Shown here: positions 1-8,792 of the stretch, one piece after another
Layout of the letters: each line of letters starts with the position of its first letter
Numbering within the stretch: the stretch's first letter is position 1
DNA from: Gallionella sp.
Lineage (GTDB): Bacteria; Pseudomonadota; Gammaproteobacteria; Burkholderiales; Gallionellaceae
Direction: 5' to 3'
Assembly: GCA_028710525.1 (NCBI GenBank)
Contig: JAQTTY010000012.1
Span: 49,898 to 113,897, forward strand
Length of the DNA stretch: 64,000 bases
The notes under the pieces: model-generated
Databases searched by the model: none
The model's input: the letters and a program-made list of their open reading frames with translations, nothing else
What the model was told of the DNA's origin: nothing
Made by a program: the position numbers and the translations under genes

Positions 1-2
1 GC

Positions 3-2438
3 CGTATCGACTCTTGCCGCGACATACTCGTCGGCAAAGTGCCCGACCCAAAATCCCAAGTAGAGCAGATCACCATCGCACTGATTTACAAGTTCATGGA
101 CGACATGGATGCCGAGGCGGAAGAGTTGGGCGGATCGCGCAGCTTCTTTACCGGCGACTATGCAAAATATGGCTGGGCAAAACTGATGCGCTCTGGCTTA
201 GGCGGACATGAAACCCTCAATCTCTATGCCGAAGCCATCGCCAAAATGCCGGAGAATCCCGGCATCCCCGCGCTGTTTCGCGATATCTTCAAAAACGCCT
301 ATTTGCCGTATCGCGATCCAGAAACGCTACGCAGCTTCTTGAAAGAAATCGACGTATTCAGTTACGACCATTCGGAAAAGCTGGGCGATGCGTTCGAATA
401 TCTGCTCTCGGTTCTGGGTAGTCAAGGCGATGCGGGTCAATTCCGCACCCCGCGCCACATCATCGACTTCATGGTTGAAGTGATGAACCCGCAGAAGAAT
501 GAGAGCCTGCTTGATCCCGCCTGTGGCACGGCAGGTTTTTTGATTTCGGCATGGAAGCACATCCTAAAATCTAACACCAAGGTACGCACGGGCGATCAAC
601 TCACGCCCGATGAGCGCACCAATCTCGCTGCAAACATTCACGGCTATGATATTTCGCCAGACATGGTGCGCCTGTCGCTGGTGAACTTATATCTGCACGG
701 CTTTAGCGATCCGCATGTGGTGGAATATGACACGCTCACCTCTGAAGAAAAGTGGAACGAAACGGCGGATGTGATTCTCGCCAACCCGCCGTTTATGTCG
801 CCGAAGGGGGGCATAAAACCGCACAAACGTTTCTCCATTCAGGCCGCGCGTTCCGAGGTGCTGTTTGTCGATTACATCGCCGAACACCTCAGCCCCAATG
901 GTCGCGCCGCGATTGTGGTGCCGGAAGGCATCATCTTTCAAAGCCAGACCGCCTATAAATCACTTCGCAAGCTGTTGGTTGAAAAACATCTCGTCGCCGT
1001 TATTTCCTTGCCAGCTGGGGTCTTCAATCCCTATTCTGGCGTGAAGACATCCATCCTGATTCTGGATAAGCGGCTGGCGAAAACGAGCGACAGCATCGCC
1101 TTCCTCAAGGTTGAAAATGACGGCTTCGGATTGGGCGCACAGCGCCGCGCCTTCGACAAAAACGACCTGCCTCACATCAAGGCCGAACTTTTCGCTTACC
1201 TGCAAGCACTGCGCAGCCAGCAGCCCACCGCCGAACTTCAGCTCACTCGCGGGCTGATCGTGCCCAAGGAGAAGATTGCCGAAAATGGCGACTACAACCT
1301 CAGTGGGGAGCGGTATCGAGACACGGTTGCCGCAGTCGGTCACTATCCACCGCAGGCACTCGGCGACCTTCTGGAAATCCAATCCGGCTTTCCTTTCAAG
1401 TCAGAGCTTTTCAATGAAGGCTCTGGCTTTCCGATAATCCGTATCAGAGACATCAAACCCAATCGCACTGTAACTAAATACACGGGTGAATACGATTCAG
1501 CTTTTCTCGTTCAGAACGGCGACTTGCTCATCGGAATGGATGGTGAGTTCAACTCCGTAATCTGGAACGGAGGCCCAGCACTGCTAAATCAACGCGTTTC
1601 AAAACTTCACTCATTTAAAGGCTGCCTCAAAGAGTATGTGGCTCTGCTAATTCCGAAAAGGCTGCAAGAGATCGAAGACGGAACTTACGCCGTGACGGTG
1701 AAGCACATCTCGGGAAAACAGATTAGTGCGATTGAAATCCCCCTGCCACCGCTGGAGGTGCAGAAAAAAATTGTGGCGGAGATAGAGGGCTACCAGAAAG
1801 TCATCAACGGTGCCCGCGCCGTCCTCGACTACTACCACCCCCACATCCCCATCCACCCCGACTGGCCGATGGTGGAAATGGGAGAGGTTTGCGATGTGCG
1901 CGACGGCACACATGACAGCCCGAAATATGTTCTCGAAGGCTATCCGCTTATCACATCGAAGAACCTGAAGAATGGCTTCATTGATTTTACCGACGTGAAT
2001 CTGATCACCCGTGAAGACCTAGAAGCCATCAACAAACGCTCAAAGGTAGATGCGGGCGATTTGTTGATGCCGATGATAGGTACGATTGGAAATCCCGTGA
2101 TTGCTGACGTATCCCGTGAATATGCTGTGAAGAATGTAGCTTTGATTAAATTTCCACCAGGTTGCCAAGTTGATAACAGATTCCTCAAAGATGTTCTCGA
2201 CTCAGCCGAGATGCAAAACCGCTTTGAACAACAGGCTAGTGGATCGACTCAACGCTTTATTTCTCTTGGGTTTATCAGGAAGCTTCAAATTCCTCTTCCA
2301 CCTCTCGCTACGCAGCAAACCATCGCTGCCGAGATCGAAACCGAGCAAGCCTTGGTCGCGGCTAACCGCGAACTGATTGAGCGCTTCGAAAAGAAAATCC
2401 AGACCACTCTGGATCTCGTGTGGGGAGAAGATAAATGA
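3..2438 (+). CDS. Type I restriction-modification HsdM-HsdS fusion (5' end outside window)
   Basis: This is an N6-adenine DNA methyltransferase fused to its own specificity subunit; in the type I family it would methylate, and direct HsdR to, a bipartite target. The frame is open to the window edge, so the N-terminus is missing. Visible are the SAM motif DPACGTAGF (near base 513) and the catalytic NPPF motif (bases 783-794). From about base 1340 two target-recognition domains follow, each ending in an IPLPP-x-x-x-Q segment and a helical spacer, the HsdS repeat layout. Most type I systems encode HsdM and HsdS separately, so the fusion is notable. No hsdR is visible; it may lie upstream. The stop overlaps the next start (ATGA), implying translational coupling to the reverse transcriptase gene. 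The family call is firm; activity and target are unknown. Confidence 0.92.
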   Translation, partial: RIDSCRDILVGKVPDPKSQVEQITIALIYKFMDDMDAEAEELGGSRSFFTGDYAKYGWAKLMRSGLGGHETLNLYAEAIAKMPENPGIPALFRDIFKNAYLPYRDPETLRSFLKEIDVFSYDHSEKLGDAFEYLLSVLGSQGDAGQFRTPRHIIDFMVEVMNPQKNESLLDPACGTAGFLISAWKHILKSNTKVRTGDQLTPDERTNLAANIHGYDISPDMVRLSLVNLYLHGFSDPHVVEYDTLTSEEKWNETADVILANPPFMSPKGGIKPHKRFSIQAARSEVLFVDYIAEHLSPNGRAAIVVPEGIIFQSQTAYKSLRKLLVEKHLVAVISLPAGVFNPYSGVKTSILILDKRLAKTSDSIAFLKVENDGFGLGAQRRAFDKNDLPHIKAELFAYLQALRSQQPTAELQLTRGLIVPKEKIAENGDYNLSGERYRDTVAAVGHYPPQALGDLLEIQSGFPFKSELFNEGSGFPIIRIRDIKPNRTVTKYTGEYDSAFLVQNGDLLIGMDGEFNSVIWNGGPALLNQRVSKLHSFKGCLKEYVALLIPKRLQEIEDGTYAVTVKHISGKQISAIEIPLPPLEVQKKIVAEIEGYQKVINGARAVLDYYHPHIPIHPDWPMVEMGEVCDVRDGTHDSPKYVLEGYPLITSKNLKNGFIDFTDVNLITREDLEAINKRSKVDAGDLLMPMIGTIGNPVIADVSREYAVKNVALIKFPPGCQVDNRFLKDVLDSAEMQNRFEQQASGSTQRFISLGFIRKLQIPLPPLATQQTIAAEIETEQALVAANRELIERFEKKIQTTLDLVWGEDK

Positions 2439-5400
2439 CAAAAACCACGATTGAATCGTGGCCCGACCTCCAGCTATCGGAGTTGTTTTATGCATTCCGC
2501 AAAGCCAAAGCTGACTGTTTCTTCGAACGTTCGCTCTTCGTTGCGCGCGAATTCGTCGAATACGAATCGCAATTACCCGAAAATTTGAATAAATTGCGCA
2601 CACGGCTCCAGTCAGGAGAGATACGTAAAATACTTCAGGAAAATCTCGGTAATCCCCGCGTAAGTGCTAAGAAGTTGGGGGCGAAGCCAAAAAATGGCGA
2701 GAAATATGTGCCGCAAGGTCATGGCTTCTTCTCAGACCCTCAGCGAGCTTTCCTCCACCTTTGCGAGAACAACGACTTGTCACCAGAATTTCGGTTAGTT
2801 GGCGAGTTCTCGGTTCAAATGCATGTTTTGTCCGCGCTATGGATCAATTTAGTCGGCCACAAGTTTGATGCAACACTCACTCGGTCGGCTTATGGCTCGC
2901 GTCTGCGCAGATACAAACCAGAACCCGGTTTGCCGGAAGGCGTCCTCGGTAATTATCACACCGAAGCTATCGGGTCATTTCAGCCCTATTTCGGGCCATA
3001 CAGGCAATGGCGTGAGCGGGGATTAAAAGCAATTCGAGACGAACTGTCTGAGGAGCGTCCCGTCATAGCGATCACGATGGATTTGACCAGTTATTACCAT
3101 CGTATTGATCCTGCCTTCATGGCAGACAGCAAGTTCCTTAATTTTGCTGGCATCGAATTGACAGAATGGGAGCAGGACTTTACCTCGGCGTTTGCCGATG
3201 CAATGGTGTCTTGGTCGAATGCTGCACGGGACAAACTAATCGCAATGGGTTGCGACCCAACAGAGGTGGCGGTTGGCGGGCTACCCATAGGACTGTCCCT
3301 TTCTCGGATTGTTGCCAATGTCTTGCTTGTTGGGCTGGATCGCGAAATCGAGCAGCAACTTAGTCCGGTTTACTACGGGCGGTATGTGGATGACATTTTT
3401 ATTGTGCTGCGAGACCCAGAGACTATCGACAGTATGCCGAAGCTCTTGGAATTCATGTCGGCACGTTCGAAATGTTTTCCAAGCAAAGCAACGGGAAAAG
3501 ACAAGAACGAGATATGGCTGAAACTTCCTGATGGCTATCAAGGAAAGACAACATTGCTATTGCAGCAGTCTAAGCAAAAGATATTCTTTCTTCAGGGGCA
3601 AGGTGGCCTTGATTTACTCGACAGCATCGAGTCGCAAATTCGTAGTGTATCGAGCGAACGGCGGCTGATGCCATCACCCGACAACTTGGAATCCATGGCT
3701 GCCGCAAAAGTGCTTACGGCGGCAGGTCAGGCATCGGAGGAGGCTGATACCCTTCGGCGGGCTGACGGTCTGTCGGTGAGACGGTTGGGATGGGCGGTTC
3801 TGTTGCGCTCCGTTGAAACACTGGCGCGGGACTTACGGCAGGACGACTGGAAGGATGAACGGGATCGATTCTACAAGTTCGCGCTCAATCATATTCTCCG
3901 CCCTGACAAGATTTTTGATCATCTCGATTACCTACCACGTCTTTTATCATTGGCTGTCGCCTTGATGGATTGGTCGAGCGCGAAGAGGTTGCTTGAATCT
4001 GCAACGTCTTCGCTAAGTGACCTCGAAAACGCCACAAATTCGTCCCCCATCAAGGTAAATGGCTATGCGGCCATGAAGACTAGTTCGTGTGGATGGGATG
4101 ATGTACGCCGAGGAGTACTCAATTCAGCGGCAGATGCCATCATTCGTTCATTGCGCTGGGGTCAGCGTGATGGCGGACCTCGTCCGCTGTCCGAAATCGC
4201 GCTCAGCGTTTGTAAGTCTGCGGGACTCGAATCGACACGAAGCGAGTTGTACGATCTGTCCCAAGCCATTCGTGAAAGCGACTGGGCGAAAGTCTCTTAC
4301 AAAGATCATCTGCGCCGAGATGCCAAACGGCAGCGGCCGCGACATATTCAAGAAGATGAACTCTACGGACACTATGCTCATCATGCAGATTTGTGTCTAT
4401 TCTTGGAAAAGTCTGCAGCTTCTCAAGGTGTAAGTACATCAAGAATTCACCCGCGTTGCCTAGAAAGCGGGGAAGGTCATGGCTCTGCCACATCGTTACT
4501 GCCATACTTATTTCCAACGCGACCTTATACGACACAAGAGGTTTCACTATTTCTACCAGATGAATGTGTTTTTTCAGAGTCCAATTGTAGCTGGCAAGAA
4601 TCGGCCAGAAACTGGGCGCGTTTTGTCCGTGCTGTCAGGGGTGTATGGGTTTGGGAATCGCTTGTGGCTGAAAGTATTCCAGTTGTTGATCTCCCAACAA
4701 GCACAGATGAGGCGCCATTCAAGCTGGCTGTACTGGATAGCAAAGAAAGGCATCAAACCATCAAACTGGGCATAAGCAGTTTGCTTACGACAGAAGATAG
4801 CTGGCGAGCAGCGGCACACGGCAGCCTTGATTTATCCAGAGCACGCTACAGGCGGATTGAATGTTTGGTCAACCAAGCTATACAGGCGTTTCCCAGACCA
4901 ACACATTTATTAATGCCCGAGCTTTCGCTTCCCGAACGCTGGATCGATACGGTATCCGGACTACTCCGTGATTCTGGAATCAGCCTGATTGCGGGTCTGG
5001 ACTACCACAACCAAAAAGCAAAAGGCTTGATCCACAGCGAAGCGGTTCTCGTTCTAGCAGATGATCGACTCGGATTTCCTGCGTATGTTCAGATACATCA
5101 GCCAAAGACACTTCCAGCACCAGGCGAAGAGCAATCATTACTTAAGGATTTTGGGAAAAGTTGGGCACCTTTTTCTAGTAACACTAAACCTGTCTATCTG
5201 CATAAGGGGTTTGCTTTCGGTGTGCTGGTGTGTTCCGAGCTTCAAAACGTACAACACCGCCTGAATTCCCAAGGAGCAGTCGATTGCCTCATGGTCTTGT
5301 CTTGGAATCAAGATTTAGAAACCTTCTCTGCGCTAGTTGAATCAGCCAGCCTTGATGTTCATGCGTTCATTGCTTTGGTCAACAACAGGAAATACGGTGA

Positions 5401-5617
5401 TAGCCGCGTAAGAGCGCCAGCAAAAGAACACCATGGAAGAGATGTTTGCCGGTTGCGAGGCGGGGAAAACGAGCATGTCGTGGTAGTTGAAATAGACATC
5501 CAAAAACTCAGAGCTTTCCAGAGCAGATCAACGCGTTGGCCAAGTGAAGGCGACCCATTCAAGCCAGTCCCAGAGGGATTCAAGATCAAATGGTATCGAG
5601 AAACAGTACCGACCTGA
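2435..5617 (+). CDS. drt1: Defence-associated reverse transcriptase fused to nitrilase (DRT1/UG1 type)
   Basis: This 1060-residue protein has a reverse transcriptase domain at about residues 150-400. Motif A has Asp216 in ITMDLTSYY, motif B reads GLPIGLSLS (282-290) and motif C is the active-site YVDD at 317-320. A long helical region (about 440-740) follows, then a C-terminal nitrilase-fold domain (about 770-1025) with a plausible complete Glu-Lys-Cys triad: E829 in LMPELSLPE, K891 in HQPKTLP and C933 in VLVCSEL. RT-nitrilase fusions are the known DRT type 1 (UG1) antiphage proteins of the UG/Abi group; UG5 or UG6 are alternatives. A GGGGAG ribosome site lies about 7-10 bases before the ATG, inside the upstream hsdMS gene, and the two genes overlap by 4 bases. 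Both catalytic sites look intact. What the nitrilase acts on is unknown to me. Confidence 0.88.
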   Translation: MTKTTIESWPDLQLSELFYAFRKAKADCFFERSLFVAREFVEYESQLPENLNKLRTRLQSGEIRKILQENLGNPRVSAKKLGAKPKNGEKYVPQGHGFFSDPQRAFLHLCENNDLSPEFRLVGEFSVQMHVLSALWINLVGHKFDATLTRSAYGSRLRRYKPEPGLPEGVLGNYHTEAIGSFQPYFGPYRQWRERGLKAIRDELSEERPVIAITMDLTSYYHRIDPAFMADSKFLNFAGIELTEWEQDFTSAFADAMVSWSNAARDKLIAMGCDPTEVAVGGLPIGLSLSRIVANVLLVGLDREIEQQLSPVYYGRYVDDIFIVLRDPETIDSMPKLLEFMSARSKCFPSKATGKDKNEIWLKLPDGYQGKTTLLLQQSKQKIFFLQGQGGLDLLDSIESQIRSVSSERRLMPSPDNLESMAAAKVLTAAGQASEEADTLRRADGLSVRRLGWAVLLRSVETLARDLRQDDWKDERDRFYKFALNHILRPDKIFDHLDYLPRLLSLAVALMDWSSAKRLLESATSSLSDLENATNSSPIKVNGYAAMKTSSCGWDDVRRGVLNSAADAIIRSLRWGQRDGGPRPLSEIALSVCKSAGLESTRSELYDLSQAIRESDWAKVSYKDHLRRDAKRQRPRHIQEDELYGHYAHHADLCLFLEKSAASQGVSTSRIHPRCLESGEGHGSATSLLPYLFPTRPYTTQEVSLFLPDECVFSESNCSWQESARNWARFVRAVRGVWVWESLVAESIPVVDLPTSTDEAPFKLAVLDSKERHQTIKLGISSLLTTEDSWRAAAHGSLDLSRARYRRIECLVNQAIQAFPRPTHLLMPELSLPERWIDTVSGLLRDSGISLIAGLDYHNQKAKGLIHSEAVLVLADDRLGFPAYVQIHQPKTLPAPGEEQSLLKDFGKSWAPFSSNTKPVYLHKGFAFGVLVCSELQNVQHRLNSQGAVDCLMVLSWNQDLETFSALVESASLDVHAFIALVNNRKYGDSRVRAPAKEHHGRDVCRLRGGENEHVVVVEIDIQKLRAFQSRSTRWPSEGDPFKPVPEGFKIKWYRETVPT

Positions 5618-5817
5618 CAAGCTGCTATTTTTCAGGAGCCATCATCCGGCGAATTTTGGCCCATAGTTGGCAGGTGAATGAATCGTAGTTTATCTGGGTG
5701 GTGGTCAGCGGAGGAAGATTCATCTGGCACCTTGGCACACATATATATCTTGCCCACCAAATTAATTCATGTTAGTTTGCGATATCAACATAAATTTGTT
5801 GAAAATATAAGATAAGG

Positions 5818-7008
5818 GTGAATAAAGTGCTGCATAGCTATGCGTTCTCAAACTTTCAGTCCTTCCGTGAACGTGTTGAAGTCGATCTGACTATCAGCCG
5901 TAAGGTAGCCATGACTGAATGGATGCAAGAGGTGCCGACGGGCGAGCGTGTTTCCAAGTTGATGGCGGTGATTGGCCCGAACGGAAGCGGCAAAACGGCA
6001 TTGCTGAAGCCGATGGCGTTCATTGCTTGGTTCGTTTCACAGTCATTCCAAACCCCTCCTGAAGCAAATATTCCCGTAGCGCCACATGCTGCCGCAACCG
6101 ACGAGCCAACAGAGTTGGAATGCACGCTGGATTTCGACGGCAAGCTGTGGCGCTATGTGTTGCGTTGCACGCCACAGCGAGTGCTGCATGAGGCGCTTTA
6201 TCAGAAGCGTGAGCGCTTCAGCTACGTCTTTATCCGTGACTGGGATGCGGAAGCCAATGCTTATGTGATTAAGCAACAGGACTTTGGTTTAGCTGCGCAG
6301 GAGGCTCGCAAGGTGCGCTCGAATGTTTCGCTCATTGCATGGGCTGCGCAATTTGGTGTGCCGCTGGCGGTGCGCATGACGGCGGCTTATGTGAATACTA
6401 ATGTGAATGTGTATGGCCGTGTGCCGATGGGGAGCCAAGATGTGCAGGTGGCGGCAAAGCATTTCTCAGTTCATCCAGAGCAACGCACCCGGATGGAGCA
6501 ATTGCTATCCTCATGGGACTTGGGTTTGTCTGGTGTTGAGTTGCAAGAACTGTCGCTGAACAACCCGCAGGAGCCAAGCCAAAAGGTGTGGGTGCCATTC
6601 GGTAGGCATAAAAATAAGGCGGGCGAATTCAAGTTGCCGTTCGCGCTGGAATCCAGCGGCACGCAAGGCGCATTCGTTCTGTTGTCGCTCTTACTTGAAA
6701 CCTTGGAAATAGGCGGCTTGGCAGTCATTGATGAATTTGAAAATGACCTGCACCCGCACATGCTGGAACCGATCCTCGATCTGTTCGCCAATCCATCAAC
6801 CAATCCGCACCAAGCGCAACTGTTGTTCACTTGCCATGCCGTCGAGGTGTTGAACCTCGTGCACAAATCACAGGTGATGCTGGTGCAGAAGAGTGAGGAG
6901 TGCGAAAGCTCAGCCAGCAGGATGGATGCGGTAGAGGGTATTCGCAACGACGATAACTATTACGCCAAATACATGGCGGGCGCATACGGCGCTGTGCCCG
7001 TTTTCTGA
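5818..7008 (+). CDS. AAA15/ABC-type ATPase, RloA-like
   Basis: A 396-residue ATPase of the SMC/ABC-like AAA15 group. It begins with the LHSYAFSNFQSF-type start common in RloA/abortive-infection ATPases. Walker A is GPNGSGKT (residues 53-60), the ABC signature region is ESSGTQ (278-283), Walker B is LAVIDEFEND (301-310) and a switch-like His lies in TCH (338-340). The start chosen is a GTG; another GTG three codons on is possible. A 200-bp AT-rich leader separates it from the reverse transcriptase gene, so it probably has its own promoter. The next gene encodes a RloB/TOPRIM-like protein 12 bases after its stop. ATPase plus TOPRIM pairs of this kind act in phage defence (RloAB, PARIS and OLD-like systems), so the pair is inferred to be a defence module. 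Confidence 0.82.
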   Translation: MNKVLHSYAFSNFQSFRERVEVDLTISRKVAMTEWMQEVPTGERVSKLMAVIGPNGSGKTALLKPMAFIAWFVSQSFQTPPEANIPVAPHAAATDEPTELECTLDFDGKLWRYVLRCTPQRVLHEALYQKRERFSYVFIRDWDAEANAYVIKQQDFGLAAQEARKVRSNVSLIAWAAQFGVPLAVRMTAAYVNTNVNVYGRVPMGSQDVQVAAKHFSVHPEQRTRMEQLLSSWDLGLSGVELQELSLNNPQEPSQKVWVPFGRHKNKAGEFKLPFALESSGTQGAFVLLSLLLETLEIGGLAVIDEFENDLHPHMLEPILDLFANPSTNPHQAQLLFTCHAVEVLNLVHKSQVMLVQKSEECESSASRMDAVEGIRNDDNYYAKYMAGAYGAVPVF

Positions 7009-7020
7009 TTGGCGGAGTTC

Positions 7021-7518
7021 ATGACAATCTGGAAAGCAAAGCGCACCTTGCTGATCGTTGGGGAAGGGTACGACGAGGAAGCGTTCTTAAACCATCTCAA
7101 GCATCTTTATGTGCAGCGGGGATGCGGGCTTTCAGTCACGATCAAGAATGCACGTGGCAAAGGGGCGTTGCATGTCGTTGACTGGACGGCTCGCCAAATA
7201 GCTAATGCCGACTACGATGTGGTCGCAGCGCTGCTGGATACCGACACCGACTGGAATGCTAAGACTGAAAAGCTAGCACGGACAAAGAAGATTCAAGTCC
7301 TGAAATCCGAGCCATGCTTTGAGGCGATGATGTTGCGGCTCATTGGGAGACCTGCAACGGGTGATGCGTCAGCACTTAAAAGGCAGTTCGCGCCCCATGT
7401 GAATAATGACGCAACCCAGCACGGCAACTATGCGCTGAATTACGGCACTGAATGTTTGCAAGCTGGGCGAGGCAAAGAGCTGACGATTGATGCCTTGCTC
7501 AAGCTACTAGGACATTGA
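7021..7518 (+). CDS. RloB/TOPRIM-like partner protein
   Basis: A 165-residue protein that starts with a strand-helix unit, LLIVGEGYDEEAF, and later has a DTDTD cluster (VVAALLDTDTDW). An acidic Glu after the first strand plus a D-x-D motif after a later strand is the pattern of TOPRIM-like nucleases, and the length and N-terminus resemble RloB proteins. I chose the ATG at 7021 because GGCGGAG lies just before it; an in-frame TTG at 7009 is less likely. It sits 12 bases behind the ATPase gene, so the two are almost certainly co-transcribed and act together. By analogy the ATPase would sense or hold and this protein would cut nucleic acid; that division of labour is inferred. Confidence 0.7.
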   Translation: MTIWKAKRTLLIVGEGYDEEAFLNHLKHLYVQRGCGLSVTIKNARGKGALHVVDWTARQIANADYDVVAALLDTDTDWNAKTEKLARTKKIQVLKSEPCFEAMMLRLIGRPATGDASALKRQFAPHVNNDATQHGNYALNYGTECLQAGRGKELTIDALLKLLGH

Positions 7519-8106
7519 TCATTAGTTTTTTCTATTTCAATTTTCACTAGATGTTCATCTAGTCCGTTAGACAACAAGCCAGTCGTTCAAAACATACACC
7601 GTGACCTAAAGCGTCAACGTGTATTTCAAGCTAGGTCGTGATTGCTTGATAGACCCGCAGTTGATTGGGCAATCACCACCTTCAAAAACAACACCTTCAA
7701 CTGCCTTTCATTATTGAGTCGGTAGGATTCATGTGCGCTCATTCTGAGCACGATTTCCCCGTTTTATTTTCTCGAATATTTTGTTGGCTTAGCTACGAAA
7801 TCATTTCAATGACTGGTTATTCAGCTCCCCGATAGCCAGATCGCAAATCGATTTGCCAATTCTCCCGCTTCAGCACCGTGCCACCCAAGCGCCGCCGCCC
7901 TGTCGGATGGGACGCACCCCTCAAGCTCCACGCCTGCCCATCATCCCCGACCATAAACGTTTGCACATTTATCCGTCTGGAATGACCTCTTCGAGGCAAG
8001 TGGTCAGTCATTCCTCTGGAGGGGCGCTGTTTCCCATCCTCCGCCTTCGGCACGGTCGGCGCCGCCGCTGGGCGAGGTGGCACGGTGCCGCCGCAGGAGA
8101 AAAAAC
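7519..8106. other. Long non-coding, hairpin-rich stretch at the end of the defence island
   Basis: No convincing gene is seen here. The stretch has several short inverted repeats: ACTAGATG/CATCTAGT at 7546-7563, TGATTGC/GCAATCA around 7640-7675, and the left arm of the large inverted repeat that starts at 7797. A minus-strand open frame (7817-8113) is low in complexity and mostly falls in the inverted repeat, so I do not call it a gene. Confidence 0.5.
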
Positions 8107-8183
8107 ATGGCAAAGATTTTTTTGCTGGTTCTGGCCCTCCTTAATGGGGAGCCGGTTGAAAAACCAGTCATTGAAATGATTTC
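7797..8183. repeat. Large imperfect inverted repeat with nested arms
   Basis: Bases 7797-7818 and 8162-8183 are a perfect 22-bp inverted repeat. Nested inside, 7873-7885 and 8076-8088 form a second perfect 13-bp inverted repeat (GCACCGTGCCACC and its complement), with further partial complementarity around both. The whole 390-bp block could fold as a long broken hairpin. The right arm overlaps a 36-codon gene (8107-8217), so the left arm may be a decayed inverted copy of that gene's end. Confidence 0.7.
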
Positions 8184-8217
8184 TGCGCAAAAAGCAAAAA
8201 TAAGCGCGAAGAAATAA
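8107..8217 (+). CDS. Small hydrophobic-start peptide, 36 residues
   Basis: This short gene begins MAKIFLLVLALL and ends in a Lys-rich tail (KAKISAKK). An AGGAG ribosome site lies about 7 bases before the ATG, and a clean rho-independent terminator starts 7 bases after the stop. A ribosome site, a short ORF and a terminator in tight order are good signs of a real expressed gene despite its size. The N-terminus could be a single membrane segment or a signal-like helix. It lies in the right arm of the large inverted repeat. A membrane-active toxin or a signalling peptide are possible roles, but I recognise no family. Confidence 0.45.
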   Translation: MAKIFLLVLALLNGEPVEKPVIEMISAQKAKISAKK

Positions 8218-8223
8218 CAAAAC

Positions 8224-8246
8224 AACCGGGGAAACCCGGTTTTTTC
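8224..8246 (+). terminator. Rho-independent terminator after small peptide gene
   Basis: AACCGGG and CCCGGTT pair around a GAAA-type loop and run straight into six Ts. It lies 7 bases after the stop of the 36-residue ORF. Confidence 0.75.
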
Positions 8247-8341
8247 ATTCAATGGATCGCTTCGCTCAGTTGGTCGATCACATTTTTGAATACGCTGGCT
8301 TGCGCGAAATATGATAGGGATGCTTTTTGTTGAAACCATTC

Positions 8342-8488
8342 ACAAATATTTGAACACCCGTACAGTTCAAATATTTGTTCGGTAGAAGAGGGCGCCCCCT
8401 AGGAGGCGCTTCGGGTGCTATTACGTTTATGGGATATGCTTGAAGGAAGCATATCTTGAAAATTTCACACCACTTCGGCAGGAAGTGG
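8342..8488. other. Array of four hairpins, possible structured RNA or operator region
   Basis: Four inverted repeats follow one another in 147 bases. The first has 14-bp arms (8342-8355 and 8365-8378) around a 9-base loop, and each arm is itself nearly palindromic (CAAATATTTG). The second pairs GCGCC/GGCGC (8392-8396 with 8405-8409). The third has 9-bp arms, GATATGCTT/AAGCATATC (8433-8455). The fourth pairs CCACTTC/GAAGTGG (8470-8488). The run ends 15 bases before the start of a small ORF at 8504. It could be a non-coding RNA, a protein-binding control region for that ORF, or recombination sites of the island. Confidence 0.5.
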
Positions 8489-8503
8489 CTACGGGGGCGC
8501 ACT

Positions 8504-8752
8504 ATGGAACAAAGGTTATCTAGCAAAAAAAGCATTACTTTGAAAACGCGTACTCGGGTTGAGTCGACTCACTCAATTCACATCAGCTATACAGAAAATC
8601 TCAATAAGGTTTCACCTAGGGAGATTGATCTCATTATGTCGATACTGCCCGATGTGCTAGCCGAGGTTAAGAGGTTGGAAGAGCCTACTAGCGATGCAGC
8701 AGCGCGCGAAACTGGTTGTAGCGGTAGTAAATTTGTTCAGGATGTAGGATAA
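8504..8752 (+). CDS. Hypothetical protein, 82 residues
   Basis: An open frame from an ATG at 8504, with a longer version from a TTG at 8456 that would run through two hairpins and is less likely. The product is polar with a predicted helix near VSPREIDLIMSILPDVLAEVKRL. The ribosome site is poor. It is the last open frame before the island end, where small regulatory or excisionase-like genes often lie, but I see no helix-turn-helix and recognise no family. It may not be a real gene. Confidence 0.3.
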   Translation: MEQRLSSKKSITLKTRTRVESTHSIHISYTENLNKVSPREIDLIMSILPDVLAEVKRLEEPTSDAAARETGCSGSKFVQDVG

Positions 8753-8792
8753 TGCCGCCGGATTTGATTGATGGGATTGTGACTTACATTTA

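Noticed and set aside
2435..5617. Reading the RT as a group II intron, retron or diversity-generating element
   Set aside because: The fusion to a complete nitrilase domain, the helical middle region, and the lack of a maturase domain, template/variable repeats or an adjacent msr-msd-like structure argue for the UG1/DRT1 type.
7817..8113. A 98-codon minus-strand frame in the island's non-coding tract
   Set aside because: It lies largely within the inverted repeat, is opposite the better-supported peptide gene at its end, has no clear ribosome site and matches no family I know.
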